Shown here: positions 25,278 to 33,265 of the stretch, piece by piece
Numbering within the stretch: the first letter of the stretch is position 1
How the letters are laid out: every line of letters starts with the position of its first letter
NCBI GenBank assembly: GCA_028824125.1
Contig: JAPPES010000073.1
Span: 97,518 to 151,988 of the forward strand
Length of the DNA stretch: 54,471 nucleotides
Direction: 5' to 3'
DNA from: Candidatus Poribacteria bacterium
Lineage (GTDB): Bacteria > Poribacteria > WGA-4E > WGA-3G
Program-made: the position numbers and the translations under genes
The notes under the pieces: model-generated
The model's input: the letters and a program-made list of their open reading frames with translations, nothing else
Databases searched by the model: none
Told to the model about the DNA's origin: nothing

Positions 25278-25687
25278 AACCGATCTAAATCCATAGGCTC
25301 AGCTTTCCCTTCAGCAATTTCTTGCTTTGCACGACGGGCAGCCGCAGTAAGCTGATCTTGTGTATCTTTAAAAGTTTTTTCCCAATAGAATTCGTCTTGT
25401 AACTCTTCTAATTGCTCAATTTGGCTTTCACACATCTCAATATGCCTCTGTAGTTTCTCAATTTGGCTTTTGAACATTTCTATTTCGGTTTGTGACATCT
25501 TAATATGACTTTGTAGTCTTTCTATTTCGCTTTGTAACATCTTAGCACTTTTTTCTTGTAACTTTTCATCAGATTCGTCCGCCAATTTCGCGATATATTC
25601 TTGCAGATGCTCTAAGACCTGATTCTGCAACGTTTCAGGTAGTGCATCTATCATCCATGCCATAGTTGCAGTAGCATTAGAAGCCAT
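25274..25687 (-). CDS. Coiled-coil antitoxin of the RelE-like pair
   Basis: The protein of about 137 residues begins MASNATATMAWMIDALPETLQNQVLEHLQEYI. It continues with a long heptad region containing repeated KxLQSxIExLQ / ExFKSQIEKLQ / EMCESQIEQL units, which suggests internal 14-residue repeat expansion. The C-terminus AEGKAEPMDLDRL resembles toxin-wrapping tails of small antitoxins. GGGAGG lies 8 bases before the ATG at 25687, so the longer in-frame ORF is rejected. It starts 17 bp after the isomerase stop. The long coiled coil is unusual for an antitoxin. Confidence 0.7.
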   Translation of the reverse strand: MASNATATMAWMIDALPETLQNQVLEHLQEYIAKLADESDEKLQEKSAKMLQSEIERLQSHIKMSQTEIEMFKSQIEKLQRHIEMCESQIEQLEELQDEFYWEKTFKDTQDQLTAAARRAKQEIAEGKAEPMDLDRL

Positions 25688-25704
25688 TATAAAATCCTCC
25701 CAAA

Positions 25705-26529
25705 TTAGTTGAGGTAAGGGTTCACAACCTCGCGCTCCAGTGTCAAGCCTTCCCATTCGTCATCACCGGGACCGTCGTAGATGAGCGTATGCGGTCCAGC
25801 AAAACCGGCTTTCTGCGTAAGTTCAAGGCATTGGATGTAATCTTCCTTATCCATTTCACGCGGGGCATCAAAATGTGCTTTGGTATGACACGATTCTGCC
25901 TTCGGTGCAATTGCTGCGAGGTCTGTGTATTTTGTTTCACCACGCCAGTTGCCAAAGTCAAGGCATAGCCCGACCTTTCCATCTAATTTGTCTAAAATCG
26001 TATTAACATTTTCAGGTGTGGAAAAGATTGAGAACCAGTTTTCGGTCATCAAACGGATGCCCGCAGTCTCTGCGCGTTCAGTTAGTCGAGAGAGGGCATG
26101 GTGACTTTGTGCTAATGTTTCTGCGGAGGGTGCTGCTTTACCGCCGATAACACGGGCACACTGCGCGCCAAGTTCACCAGCGATGTCAATCCATTTTTCT
26201 ATCCATGTAATGTCGCGTTCTGTATCAGAGGGGTGCGTGATGTCACCATCGTCAATTAGCAGAGAGAAAAGTTCAACATCAGCAGCTTGGAGTGCGGCGC
26301 GGAGTTCATATAAAAAACTTTTTTCAACTGATGGGAGATGGAAATGGCAAATCTCCACCGTGTTAATACCGAATTCAGCGATACGCATGGGCATATCCAA
26401 AAGCGAAATAGGACCTTTGTTATGCGTTTCAGTAGGGATTTGCATGTCGTCAGCAGGTCCGGTAAATCCAGGTTTTCCAAGTTGACGATGCAAACTCCAC
26501 GTTGAGACTGACAGGCGAGGTGTTGACAT
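25705..26529 (-). CDS. Sugar-phosphate isomerase/epimerase family TIM barrel
   Basis: The protein of about 274 residues starts STPRLSVSTWSLHRQLG and contains FGINTVEICHFHLPS, GAQCARVIGGKAAPS, MTENWFSIFSTPENV and GLCLDFGNWRGETKYTDL, the usual TIM-barrel metal-site series. It is a different branch from the one at 9080. GGAG lies 8 bases before the ATG at 26529; the longer ORF to 26586 is not needed. It probably acts on a sugar or inositol derivative, but the substrate is unknown. Confidence 0.8.
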   Translation of the reverse strand: MSTPRLSVSTWSLHRQLGKPGFTGPADDMQIPTETHNKGPISLLDMPMRIAEFGINTVEICHFHLPSVEKSFLYELRAALQAADVELFSLLIDDGDITHPSDTERDITWIEKWIDIAGELGAQCARVIGGKAAPSAETLAQSHHALSRLTERAETAGIRLMTENWFSIFSTPENVNTILDKLDGKVGLCLDFGNWRGETKYTDLAAIAPKAESCHTKAHFDAPREMDKEDYIQCLELTQKAGFAGPHTLIYDGPGDDEWEGLTLEREVVNPYLN

Positions 26530-26611
26530 AATAAATTCTCCAAAGTTGGAAATTTTAAAATCGCTACTACAAGTTTCTAAAAACATTCTTACCTTTTTGT
26601 GGCTCTTCGTA

Positions 26612-26674
26612 CTATACTACTATACCGAGCTCCAGGAGAAATACTACAAATGCAGTAATTGGAATCCATTCCAT
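26612..26674 (-). CDS. Truncated small membrane peptide (copy 1 of the array)
   Basis: A 20-residue ORF beginning MEWIPITAFVVFLL and stopping at TAG. It is the same family as the next two peptides but ends where they continue with GTAIRH. The leader GGAGGAATTGTG is intact. It may be a decaying copy. Confidence 0.5.
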   Translation of the reverse strand: MEWIPITAFVVFLLELGIVV

Positions 26675-26761
26675 CACAATTCCTCCAAATCAATAATCTC
26701 AAGTATGAGAGTAAGGAATCAATAGAAAGTCGTATGTCCAGTTTGTTGTATTGTTATAGGA

Positions 26762-26863
26762 TCAACTTTTATTGGTATGTCTAATAGCAGTACCTATTAC
26801 TATCCCAAGACCTACAAGGAATGCTACAAACGTACCAGCTATAACCCATTCCATCCAATGCAT
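26762..26863 (-). CDS. 33-residue single-membrane-segment peptide (copy 2)
   Basis: The peptide begins MHWMEWVIAGTFVAFLVG and ends GTAIRHTNKS: one hydrophobic segment of about 20 residues with a basic polar tail. GGAGGAATTGTG directly precedes the ATG. Its ATG is 190 bp from that of copy 3 and 189 bp from that of copy 1. The size and shape resemble accessory membrane peptides or small hydrophobic toxins; function is unknown. It is too small for usual gene callers. Confidence 0.65.
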   Translation of the reverse strand: MHWMEWVIAGTFVAFLVGLGIVIGTAIRHTNKS

Positions 26864-26951
26864 CACAATTCCTCCAATTCATCAATCCTTCAAATTCAAG
26901 CAGTGAGAAAACTATGGAAATTGCAATCTTATCTGTTGTGATGTTACAGGA

Positions 26952-27053
26952 TTAGTTTTTATTAGCGTGTCTTATAGCAGTTCCCACAATTATACCAAGG
27001 CAAACAAGAAATACTATAAATACACCAAGGACAGCTAATTCTCTCCAGTCCAT
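26952..27053 (-). CDS. 33-residue single-membrane-segment peptide (copy 3)
   Basis: The peptide begins MDWRELAVLGVFIVFLVC and ends GTAIRHANKN, strongly matching copy 2 in the membrane segment and tail. GGAGGAATTGTA precedes the ATG. The ATG shares a base with the stop of the upstream gene (TAATG at 27051-27055), so translation is probably coupled. Conservation of both the leader and the tail between copies argues that it is expressed. Confidence 0.7.
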   Translation of the reverse strand: MDWRELAVLGVFIVFLVCLGIIVGTAIRHANKN

Positions 27054-27280
27054 TACAATTCCTCCAATTTATTAATCTTTTGATATGCAATGTTATTAAT
27101 CCAAATACTTACAAAAATAATCAGAATTGCTCCGATCAAGCCAAATAAAAAAAGAATCGGATGTGCTTTTCCGTAATTTTCAACCAGCCACGCAATTAAT
27201 GAAATATCTGTGGCAATCAGAATAGCGAATATAACCTTTAGCCAACCAATTTCTTCCTTGAGTTTATCAATACGTGCCAT
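27053..27280 (-). CDS. Small two-membrane-segment protein
   Basis: The 75-residue protein starts MARIDKLKEEIGWLKVIFAILIATDISLIAWL. It has two hydrophobic segments (about 14-32 and 42-62) with a basic/acidic helical N-terminus and a charged C-terminal tail (KINKLEEL). AAGGA lies about 10 bases upstream of the ATG at 27280. A longer ORF to 27454 would overlap the hydrolase gene and is rejected. It sits directly before the 33-residue peptide genes and may form a membrane complex with them. Confidence 0.65.
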   Translation of the reverse strand: MARIDKLKEEIGWLKVIFAILIATDISLIAWLVENYGKAHPILFLFGLIGAILIIFVSIWINNIAYQKINKLEEL

Positions 27281-27293
27281 GCTGACTGATTCC

Positions 27294-28010
27294 TTATAGC
27301 TTTTGGCTAATCCACGCGACAACTTTTTCGACCATAACAGCAGTGGAAGCACCAGAGAAAACATGGTCTGCATCAGGGAAATCAAGGAGTTCCGTTGGTT
27401 CATTTGCGAACTGAAGGATATCAATACTATCTTGAATTGGAACGATATCGTCATCTGAACCGTGAACTAAAAGCCATGGACCTCCAAATTTACTTGCGTG
27501 TTTTGCAACACTATTAATCGTTGCCATGTCGTCCATATAGGTTTGTGAGAGGGGACAGTCAGGTTCATCCCACATAAAGCCTTCGTCGGGTGTCACATCG
27601 CCAAATTCACGGTCAGCAAATGCTTTTGTATGCACCATCCCCGCAAGCGAGACGAGAACTTCAATCCGTTCATCAATAGCAGCACGCAGCACACCGACTG
27701 CGCCACCCATACTATGCCCAACATAACAAATCTTGTAATCACTGAGCGCATCAATAATATTACCGAGGTCTGCTACCTCTTTTGTGATAGTGGAATCTGT
27801 AAATGCCCCCTCTGATTCACCGTTGCCAGAGAATGAAAAACGTAAGGCAGAGATACCAGCATCAGCGAGTCCTTCTGCCAAAGCAATGAGGGCAGGTCTA
27901 TCTTTATTGCCAGTGACTCCGTGCCCGATTATCACAATTCTGCTGTCTTTGCCTTTGTGATATGTGTAGTCAAGGCGTTCGCCGTGTTCGTTTCTAATTT
28001 CACCAAACAT
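27294..28010 (-). CDS. Alpha/beta hydrolase
   Basis: The 238-residue protein is a cytoplasmic serine hydrolase. Nucleophile elbow GHSMG is near residue 102. The oxyanion/strand region FSFSGNGESEG, a catalytic Asp in HGSDDDIVPI and a terminal His in DADHVFSG complete the triad. It resembles small esterases/peptidase-S9-like hydrolases. The following 75-residue gene begins 13 bp after its stop, so they probably share a transcript. Substrate unknown. Confidence 0.8.
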   Translation of the reverse strand: MFGEIRNEHGERLDYTYHKGKDSRIVIIGHGVTGNKDRPALIALAEGLADAGISALRFSFSGNGESEGAFTDSTITKEVADLGNIIDALSDYKICYVGHSMGGAVGVLRAAIDERIEVLVSLAGMVHTKAFADREFGDVTPDEGFMWDEPDCPLSQTYMDDMATINSVAKHASKFGGPWLLVHGSDDDIVPIQDSIDILQFANEPTELLDFPDADHVFSGASTAVMVEKVVAWISQKL

Positions 28011-28075
28011 AAGTTCTTTGTTTCCTAATTTGGATAATTTGTTAAATAGAGTTGTGTTAAGTTGCAGATTCAGAA

Positions 28076-28333
28076 CTAAGCATCAGAAACTTTGTTTTCA
28101 GATTTCCTTACGATTCCAAGTTCTTTATACATTTTTTTTATTCTTTCTTCAAAATCAGGTGGCGGTGGCGGCGCGGGGCGGTATTTCCTGCCGCGTGCTT
28201 TCTCCCGGGCATTGACTTCTTTCAGATAAGCAGTAAGTTCTTCCATTGAGTTGAATTGGGCATTAAATTCTTCTTTCATCCTAAAATATTCTTCAAGTAT
28301 TGGGTCAGTCTGATTATCAAGTTTTTCTTTCAT
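28076..28333 (-). CDS. Possible separate antitoxin product from an internal start
   Basis: The ATG at 28333 (residue 166 of the fusion) is preceded by TTGAGGATATTCAG, a usable ribosome-binding site 8 bases away. It would give an 85-residue protein beginning MKEKLDNQTDPILEEYF. Independent translation would restore a free antitoxin; this is inference. Confidence 0.4.
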   Translation of the reverse strand: MKEKLDNQTDPILEEYFRMKEEFNAQFNSMEELTAYLKEVNAREKARGRKYRPAPPPPPDFEERIKKMYKELGIVRKSENKVSDA

Positions 28334-28828
28334 CTGAATATCCTCAATAAGTGTAAGAGGTGTACACAAGTTTGTAGGTGAATAACCTGCGTTTCGACAA
28401 ACTCTGTTTATATATTCCTTCATTGTTTCGTTAACAATATGCTTAAAGTTCCATGAAATCAGATAGTCGAGTCTGTTTACCGTTGCAATTGATATATGTT
28501 GGGCATCAGTCCATGCCTTCTCTGGTAATGCCGCGAAATCTATCAAGAGTTGTGCGAGTCTGTTTGCCGTTGATGTTGTTTGCAATATGGTTAAGTTGTC
28601 TACACTCCTTATTCTTTGTTGAACTTCACTTTCATCACCCCGTTTAATTTCGGTGACAACTAAATCTGAAACAATGAACTCAAAATCATCAAAATGTTCA
28701 TTCCATAATTGCCGAGTTGCTTCTTGACGAGATGATACAAGGTTATCGCGGCTCGGGAGTGAAGTTAAATAACTGATTACCGATGTTTCAACATAGACTG
28801 TTGGTTTTATTGCAGCGTATTCTCTCAT
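28076..28828 (-). CDS. PIN-domain toxin fused to an antitoxin-like tail
   Basis: The 250-residue protein has an N-terminal VapC-like PIN domain (residues 9-150). Acidic residues are visible in VYVETSVISYL, VVTEIKRGD and WTDAQHISIATVNRLDYLISWN. The domain ends CTPLTLIEDIQ. It runs straight into MKEKLDNQTDPILEEYFRMKEEFNAQF, a sequence typical of the small partner protein normally encoded immediately after such PIN genes. A Pro-rich stretch and a terminal helix follow. It thus appears to be a toxin-antitoxin fusion. Confidence 0.7.
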   Translation of the reverse strand: MREYAAIKPTVYVETSVISYLTSLPSRDNLVSSRQEATRQLWNEHFDDFEFIVSDLVVTEIKRGDESEVQQRIRSVDNLTILQTTSTANRLAQLLIDFAALPEKAWTDAQHISIATVNRLDYLISWNFKHIVNETMKEYINRVCRNAGYSPTNLCTPLTLIEDIQMKEKLDNQTDPILEEYFRMKEEFNAQFNSMEELTAYLKEVNAREKARGRKYRPAPPPPPDFEERIKKMYKELGIVRKSENKVSDA

Positions 28829-28901
28829 GAAGTAATGTTTTTGCCAAATAACGATTTTGTATGCGAGGCACGAATGCCTCGCAAAACCGTTGTTAGAAAG
28901 A

Positions 28902-31205
28902 CTACGCTTCGTGTCCGTTATTCTTCAGTGCCTCAACAACCTTTTCGGGTTTGATCGGCAGTTCAGTGATACGGACACCGATGGCATCATTGACAGCATT
29001 TGCCATCGTGGCTAATGTTGGTGTGATGGGTGGTTCTCCAACACCTTTAGCACCATAGGGACCATTGGGCGCAGGTACTTCAACAATAACAGATTGAACT
29101 GTTGGAAGGTCAGCAGAGGTCGGAACACGGTAATCAACGAAACCAGGATTTATGTTTCCGTTTTCACCGTATTGCATCTCTTCCATCATAGCCCAAGCAT
29201 AGCCTTGCACAGTGCCACCTTCAATCTGTCCTTCAACTGCCATCGGGTTAATGGCAAAACCAACATCTTGTGAGGCAACAAGTTTCAGGACTCTCGTTCT
29301 GCCGGTATCAGGGTCCACCTCAACTTTAGCGATTTGTGCTGCGAGTGCAGGCGTGCTCGGTTGCCGTGCAAAAGAACCTTTACCAACGATAGGACCGCCT
29401 GTTGTTGAGAGACTAAACGCCGCGAGTTCACCTAATGAGATGGATTTTGGCGGGTCTGCAGTGATAACATGAACGGCACCGTCTCTAAGTTCAAGATTAT
29501 CCTCATTTGTATTGAGTCTTTCAGAGGCGAGTTCAAGAATACGTCTGCGTGCGTCTTCAGCTGCAAGTTTAGCAGTGTTCCCCATGGTGAAGGTGACAAC
29601 ACTACCACCCGAACCCGTAGAATACGGGGCTGAGTCGGTGTCCCCACGGCGGATTGTGACGTTTTCGTACGGAATAGTCAAGATTTCAGCGATAATTTGT
29701 GTGATTGCCGTATCCGTGCCTGTGATGTCCATGGAACCGTGAAAAATCCGCGCGCTGCCATCTTCGTGGACGGAAACATAAACGCCACCGGGGCCGCATC
29801 CGTTTGTCCAATCACCCACTGCCACGCCCCAACCTTGGTTATCATCTGCTTCTCGATCCCACCAGCCAGCGGCATCAGCGACAGCTTCCAACGTTTCTTT
29901 GTACCCGACTTTCGGTTCGCTTCCCCCTGCGGGGACAGCGTCACCTTCTTCACGCATATTCATCAGACGGAATTTGACAGGATCCATGCCGATCTGTTCA
30001 GCAATATCGTCAAGTTGCGATTCGCCTGCGAAAATAGCTTGTGGTGCGCCCGGTGCCCTATAGGCAGCAGTGCCAGATTTGTTAGTATGCACACCGTAAG
30101 CGTCCACCTTGATGTTTGGAATCTTGTAGACACCGCGAACTCGGATAGTGCTACCAATAGATGCCCCAGAGACTGAACCGGAATCCCAAAATGCAAGTGC
30201 TTGTCGTGCAAGAATATGCCCATCTTTAGTGGCGCCAGTTTTCAATTTGATAACGCATCCGGGGGCAGGTCTGCCATCAAGGAATTCCTCTTCACGTGTC
30301 ATTTGTACACGGACTGGGCGACCACTTTTCTGTGAGAGCAGCACAGCAGGGACATGCGTAATAATCACGCCAAAACGACCACCAAAACCGCCGCCCATTG
30401 TTGTGCCGATAACGTTAATTTGCGTCAATGGAATGCCGAGTGTGCCAGCAATACCTGAACGGATAGCAAACGGTCCCTGCGTAGATGCCCAAACGGTGAT
30501 CTTACCAGATGAGTCTGCACTGGCAACAGAAACATGGGGTTCCATGTAGGTCTGATGGACACGCGGAATAAAGTATGTGTCTTCTACGACAACATCTGAT
30601 TCGGCAAATCCCTTTTTAACATCACCTGCTTCGGTATGGCTTTCAGCAGAAATATTATAGTAAACTTCATCTGCGTATTTTTCTAATTCTGCCTCAAGTT
30701 TACGAATTTCGTTGCTATTATCATCTGCTTCACTGTTAGAGAGTTCTTTGATTTTCGAGCTGATATTTCGTCGGTTTGGACCATCTTTTGTTGCATCTCC
30801 GTGCAGACGAGGTGCTGATGGCTTAATCGATTCGATAACATCTTGCACAACGGGCAAAACTTCATATTCAATTTTTATGAGTTCTGCCGCTTCTTCGGCA
30901 ATATCAGGATCGGTAGCAGCGACAGCGGCAAGCGGTTCACCCAAATAAAGCACCTTATCAGTCGCGAAGACGCGGCGACCACTCGGCACATCATCTTGCG
31001 TAATAATTGCCCTGACTCCAGGCAGTTTTTCAGCCTCACTGGTGTCAACGCTAAGAATATTGGCGTGTGCATGCTTACTTCGGACGATTTTGCCGTAGAG
31101 CATTCCAGCGGGGTGTACATCCGCACCGTATTGTGCGGCACCCGTTACTTTTTCAACTGCATCAACGCGCGGTAGTTTTTGACCAACAACACTATATTCT
31201 GACAT
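28902..31205 (-). CDS. Molybdenum hydroxylase large subunit (xanthine dehydrogenase family)
   Basis: The 767-residue protein is the molybdopterin-cytosine-dinucleotide-binding subunit of a three-subunit Mo hydroxylase. It has TMGGGFGGRFG and AAYRAPGAPQAIFAGE, and the catalytic Glu in GAKGVGEPPITP near residue 725. The CO-dehydrogenase signature AYRCSFR is absent, so it is not an aerobic CO dehydrogenase; purine or another N-heterocycle is more likely. An insert of charged residues (about 145-180) is longer than usual. AAGGAGA precedes the ATG. It is the last gene of the operon that begins at 33054. Confidence 0.85.
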   Translation of the reverse strand: MSEYSVVGQKLPRVDAVEKVTGAAQYGADVHPAGMLYGKIVRSKHAHANILSVDTSEAEKLPGVRAIITQDDVPSGRRVFATDKVLYLGEPLAAVAATDPDIAEEAAELIKIEYEVLPVVQDVIESIKPSAPRLHGDATKDGPNRRNISSKIKELSNSEADDNSNEIRKLEAELEKYADEVYYNISAESHTEAGDVKKGFAESDVVVEDTYFIPRVHQTYMEPHVSVASADSSGKITVWASTQGPFAIRSGIAGTLGIPLTQINVIGTTMGGGFGGRFGVIITHVPAVLLSQKSGRPVRVQMTREEEFLDGRPAPGCVIKLKTGATKDGHILARQALAFWDSGSVSGASIGSTIRVRGVYKIPNIKVDAYGVHTNKSGTAAYRAPGAPQAIFAGESQLDDIAEQIGMDPVKFRLMNMREEGDAVPAGGSEPKVGYKETLEAVADAAGWWDREADDNQGWGVAVGDWTNGCGPGGVYVSVHEDGSARIFHGSMDITGTDTAITQIIAEILTIPYENVTIRRGDTDSAPYSTGSGGSVVTFTMGNTAKLAAEDARRRILELASERLNTNEDNLELRDGAVHVITADPPKSISLGELAAFSLSTTGGPIVGKGSFARQPSTPALAAQIAKVEVDPDTGRTRVLKLVASQDVGFAINPMAVEGQIEGGTVQGYAWAMMEEMQYGENGNINPGFVDYRVPTSADLPTVQSVIVEVPAPNGPYGAKGVGEPPITPTLATMANAVNDAIGVRITELPIKPEKVVEALKNNGHEA

Positions 31206-31255
31206 GCAATTCTCCTTTCACTTTCGTTAAGTTGTATGTTAACACTTGGTACATG

Positions 31256-31507
31256 CTATTCTTCTGCTACTTTGCTTGCAGTTGGGAGTTCTATTTTTCC
31301 ACGCCCAATAGCTGTATAACATCTTTTACAGACTACTACGGTATCCTCACCTACCTCTACGCTATAATGATCAGGTAGTACTTTGACACCGGTACGTCCA
31401 CAAGCGGGACAAGTGCCACGCCCATTATTGTATAGACCTTCATGGACAGTTCCGTTCGGAGCAACGTATAGATGTCTTATACCACTTCCACGATGTGTTT
31501 TCGCCAT
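31256..31507 (-). CDS. Small zinc-ribbon protein inside the Mo hydroxylase operon
   Basis: The 83-residue protein has CPACGRTG and CKRCYTAIG, two CxxC pairs about 24 residues apart, which suggests a zinc ribbon. It begins MAKTHRGSGIRHLYV. A good AAGGAG lies before the ATG at 31507. It lies between the iron-sulfur and Mo subunit genes, on the same strand and with similar spacing. It may be a maturation or accessory factor, but I do not recognise a named family. Confidence 0.65.
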   Translation of the reverse strand: MAKTHRGSGIRHLYVAPNGTVHEGLYNNGRGTCPACGRTGVKVLPDHYSVEVGEDTVVVCKRCYTAIGRGKIELPTASKVAEE

Positions 31508-31562
31508 GTTTTTCTCCTTTTAACTTATGGTAGATTTTAGAATTATTTATACACTTTGCATC

Positions 31563-31583
31563 GGCGAGGTTAGAAAACCTCGC
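31563..31583. repeat. Single GCGAGGTTAGAAAACCTCGCC hairpin-type repeat
   Basis: A stand-alone copy of the palindrome at the centre of elements E, F and G, in the 145-bp gap between the zinc-ribbon and FeS-subunit genes, with TACACTTTGCA/TGTGTATA-like flanks. It could attenuate transcription within the operon. Confidence 0.55.
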
Positions 31584-31651
31584 CTACCGATGGGTGAATG
31601 TGTATAATTATTTTTATAATTCACTATAAATGGATCAGAATTATTTGTTCT

Positions 31652-32131
31652 CTATGAAGTTGCCCGTATCTCTTCTGCGGCTTGTAGGACTGCTTCAAGA
31701 ATCTTTGTATATCCTGTACAGCGGCAGATATTTCCACCAAGTGCATGTCTGAATTCTTCTTCAGTCCGGTCAGGATTTTCATCTACAAGTGCTTTTGATG
31801 CCATGATAAAACCGGGAGTACAGAAACCGCACTGATAACCGCCGGTGTCAATAAATGCTTGTTGAATAGGGTGTAATTCGCCTTCACTGGCTAACCCTTC
31901 AATAGTGGTAATCTCTTTTCCAGAAGCGGTAACACCGAGCACCATACATGACGTGACGGCTTTGCCATCAACGATGACGGTGCATGCACCGCAGTCCCCT
32001 GTGCTACATCCTTCTTTGGTACCTGTCAAACCGATTGTATCGCGAAGCACTGCAAGTAGCGTTTTGCGTGGTTCAATAAGTAAATCGTGTTCATCACCGT
32101 TGACTGTTAGACTGACGGGATGTTTTGCCAT
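31652..32131 (-). CDS. Mo hydroxylase [2Fe-2S] subunit
   Basis: The 159-residue protein carries both iron-sulfur sites of the family. The plant-ferredoxin-type site is CSTGDCGACTVIVDG with a downstream Cys, and the C-terminal site is CGFCTPGFIM...GGNICRCTGY. It passes electrons from the Mo centre to FAD. The length is normal. AAGGAG lies before the ATG. It sits 68 bp after the FAD subunit gene. Confidence 0.9.
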   Translation of the reverse strand: MAKHPVSLTVNGDEHDLLIEPRKTLLAVLRDTIGLTGTKEGCSTGDCGACTVIVDGKAVTSCMVLGVTASGKEITTIEGLASEGELHPIQQAFIDTGGYQCGFCTPGFIMASKALVDENPDRTEEEFRHALGGNICRCTGYTKILEAVLQAAEEIRATS

Positions 32132-32199
32132 ATTTTTCTCCTTAACTTAAATACGATGTGAGGTGTGAGAATCAATCCTCGCGTAGATATGAATGTTTT

Positions 32200-33054
32200 T
32201 TACCTTGTTGCTCTGTCCAAAGCGTATCGGAGAGTTCGTCTTGTAAGGACATCAACCATCTCCTTGCGATGTTCAGCGGAGCATCGCAAATCAGATATCG
32301 GACTGGCTGCGGCAGCAGCGGCTTCGCCTGCTTGTTGTAGAAGTTCAGGTGTGGGTATTTTTCCTTTTAAAAGATTCTCTGCTTCTGTTGCGCGAATTGG
32401 TGTTGGGGCAACGGCAGCAAGTCCGATTCGTGCGTCTTTAATTACACCGTTCTGCAAATTGACTGCAGAAGCCACACCGATAAATGCTAAATCCATGACT
32501 TCACGGATTTTATGTTTGATATAGTGAGAACCAGATGCAGGGCTCGGTAGATGGAATTGTGTTATAATTTCACCCGATTTTAAGACGGTCTGCCCTGGAC
32601 CGGTGAATAGTTCGTTAATCGGTACAGTTCGTTCACCCTCAGCACTCGCGATGCTGACCTGTGCATCAGCAACAAGCAAGCCCGCAACCGTGTCTGCGGC
32701 AGGAGAGGCGTGTGCAATGTTACCACCGATAGTCGCAAGGTTGCGAATTTGGATGGACCCGATTTCGGATGCGCCTTCCGCTAATGCCGTGTGATGTTCT
32801 TGTACATCTTCGGACAATTCAACTTCTCGCACCTTCGTCATCGCACCGATAGTAATGCCATTATCAGTATCGGTAGTGATGCCATCTAAGTCTGGAATTT
32901 GCTGTAGACTTATCACAGATTGCGGCGTCTCAGTATATGCCTTCATGCCGATAACAAGGTCTGTCCCACCTGCAAGGAGCTGCGCGTGTTCTTGTGCAAA
33001 CAGGCGGGAGGCTTCTGCAAGGGTAGTCGGTTCAAAATACTCAAAATTTTTCAC
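32200..33054 (-). CDS. Mo hydroxylase FAD-binding subunit
   Basis: The 284-residue protein has the FAD-binding motifs QLLAGGTDLVIGMK (residues 29-42) and TIGGNIAHASPAAD (residues 108-121) of the CoxM/XdhB family. It starts with GTG at 33054 after CGGAGG. It is the first gene of the four-gene operon (FAD, FeS, zinc ribbon, Mo). The 210-bp gap before it contains no obvious promoter that I can defend. Confidence 0.9.
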   Translation of the reverse strand: MKNFEYFEPTTLAEASRLFAQEHAQLLAGGTDLVIGMKAYTETPQSVISLQQIPDLDGITTDTDNGITIGAMTKVREVELSEDVQEHHTALAEGASEIGSIQIRNLATIGGNIAHASPAADTVAGLLVADAQVSIASAEGERTVPINELFTGPGQTVLKSGEIITQFHLPSPASGSHYIKHKIREVMDLAFIGVASAVNLQNGVIKDARIGLAAVAPTPIRATEAENLLKGKIPTPELLQQAGEAAAAAASPISDLRCSAEHRKEMVDVLTRRTLRYALDRATR

Positions 33055-33265
33055 ATCTGTTCCTCCGTTTCATTTTATCTCTTCAGGGTGTGATGTTCCG
33101 TTTCTATCTTCTTTTACTCCGTGAACACCTGATTATCTTGCTACTATTAGGATACCGAATTAAAGCGTAATTGTCAACCTTAAATTCTTTGAAGAATTCA
33201 GAAATTCGTTTTTTAGGTTTTTATATTCTTTAACGAAAAAGGTTTAGGTATTACGCAAATTTTGA

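Noticed and set aside
28902..31205. Aerobic CO dehydrogenase large subunit
   Set aside because: The CoxL signature AYRCSFR is replaced by AAYRAPGAPQ, so a different substrate is likely despite the MoxR and MocA genes nearby.
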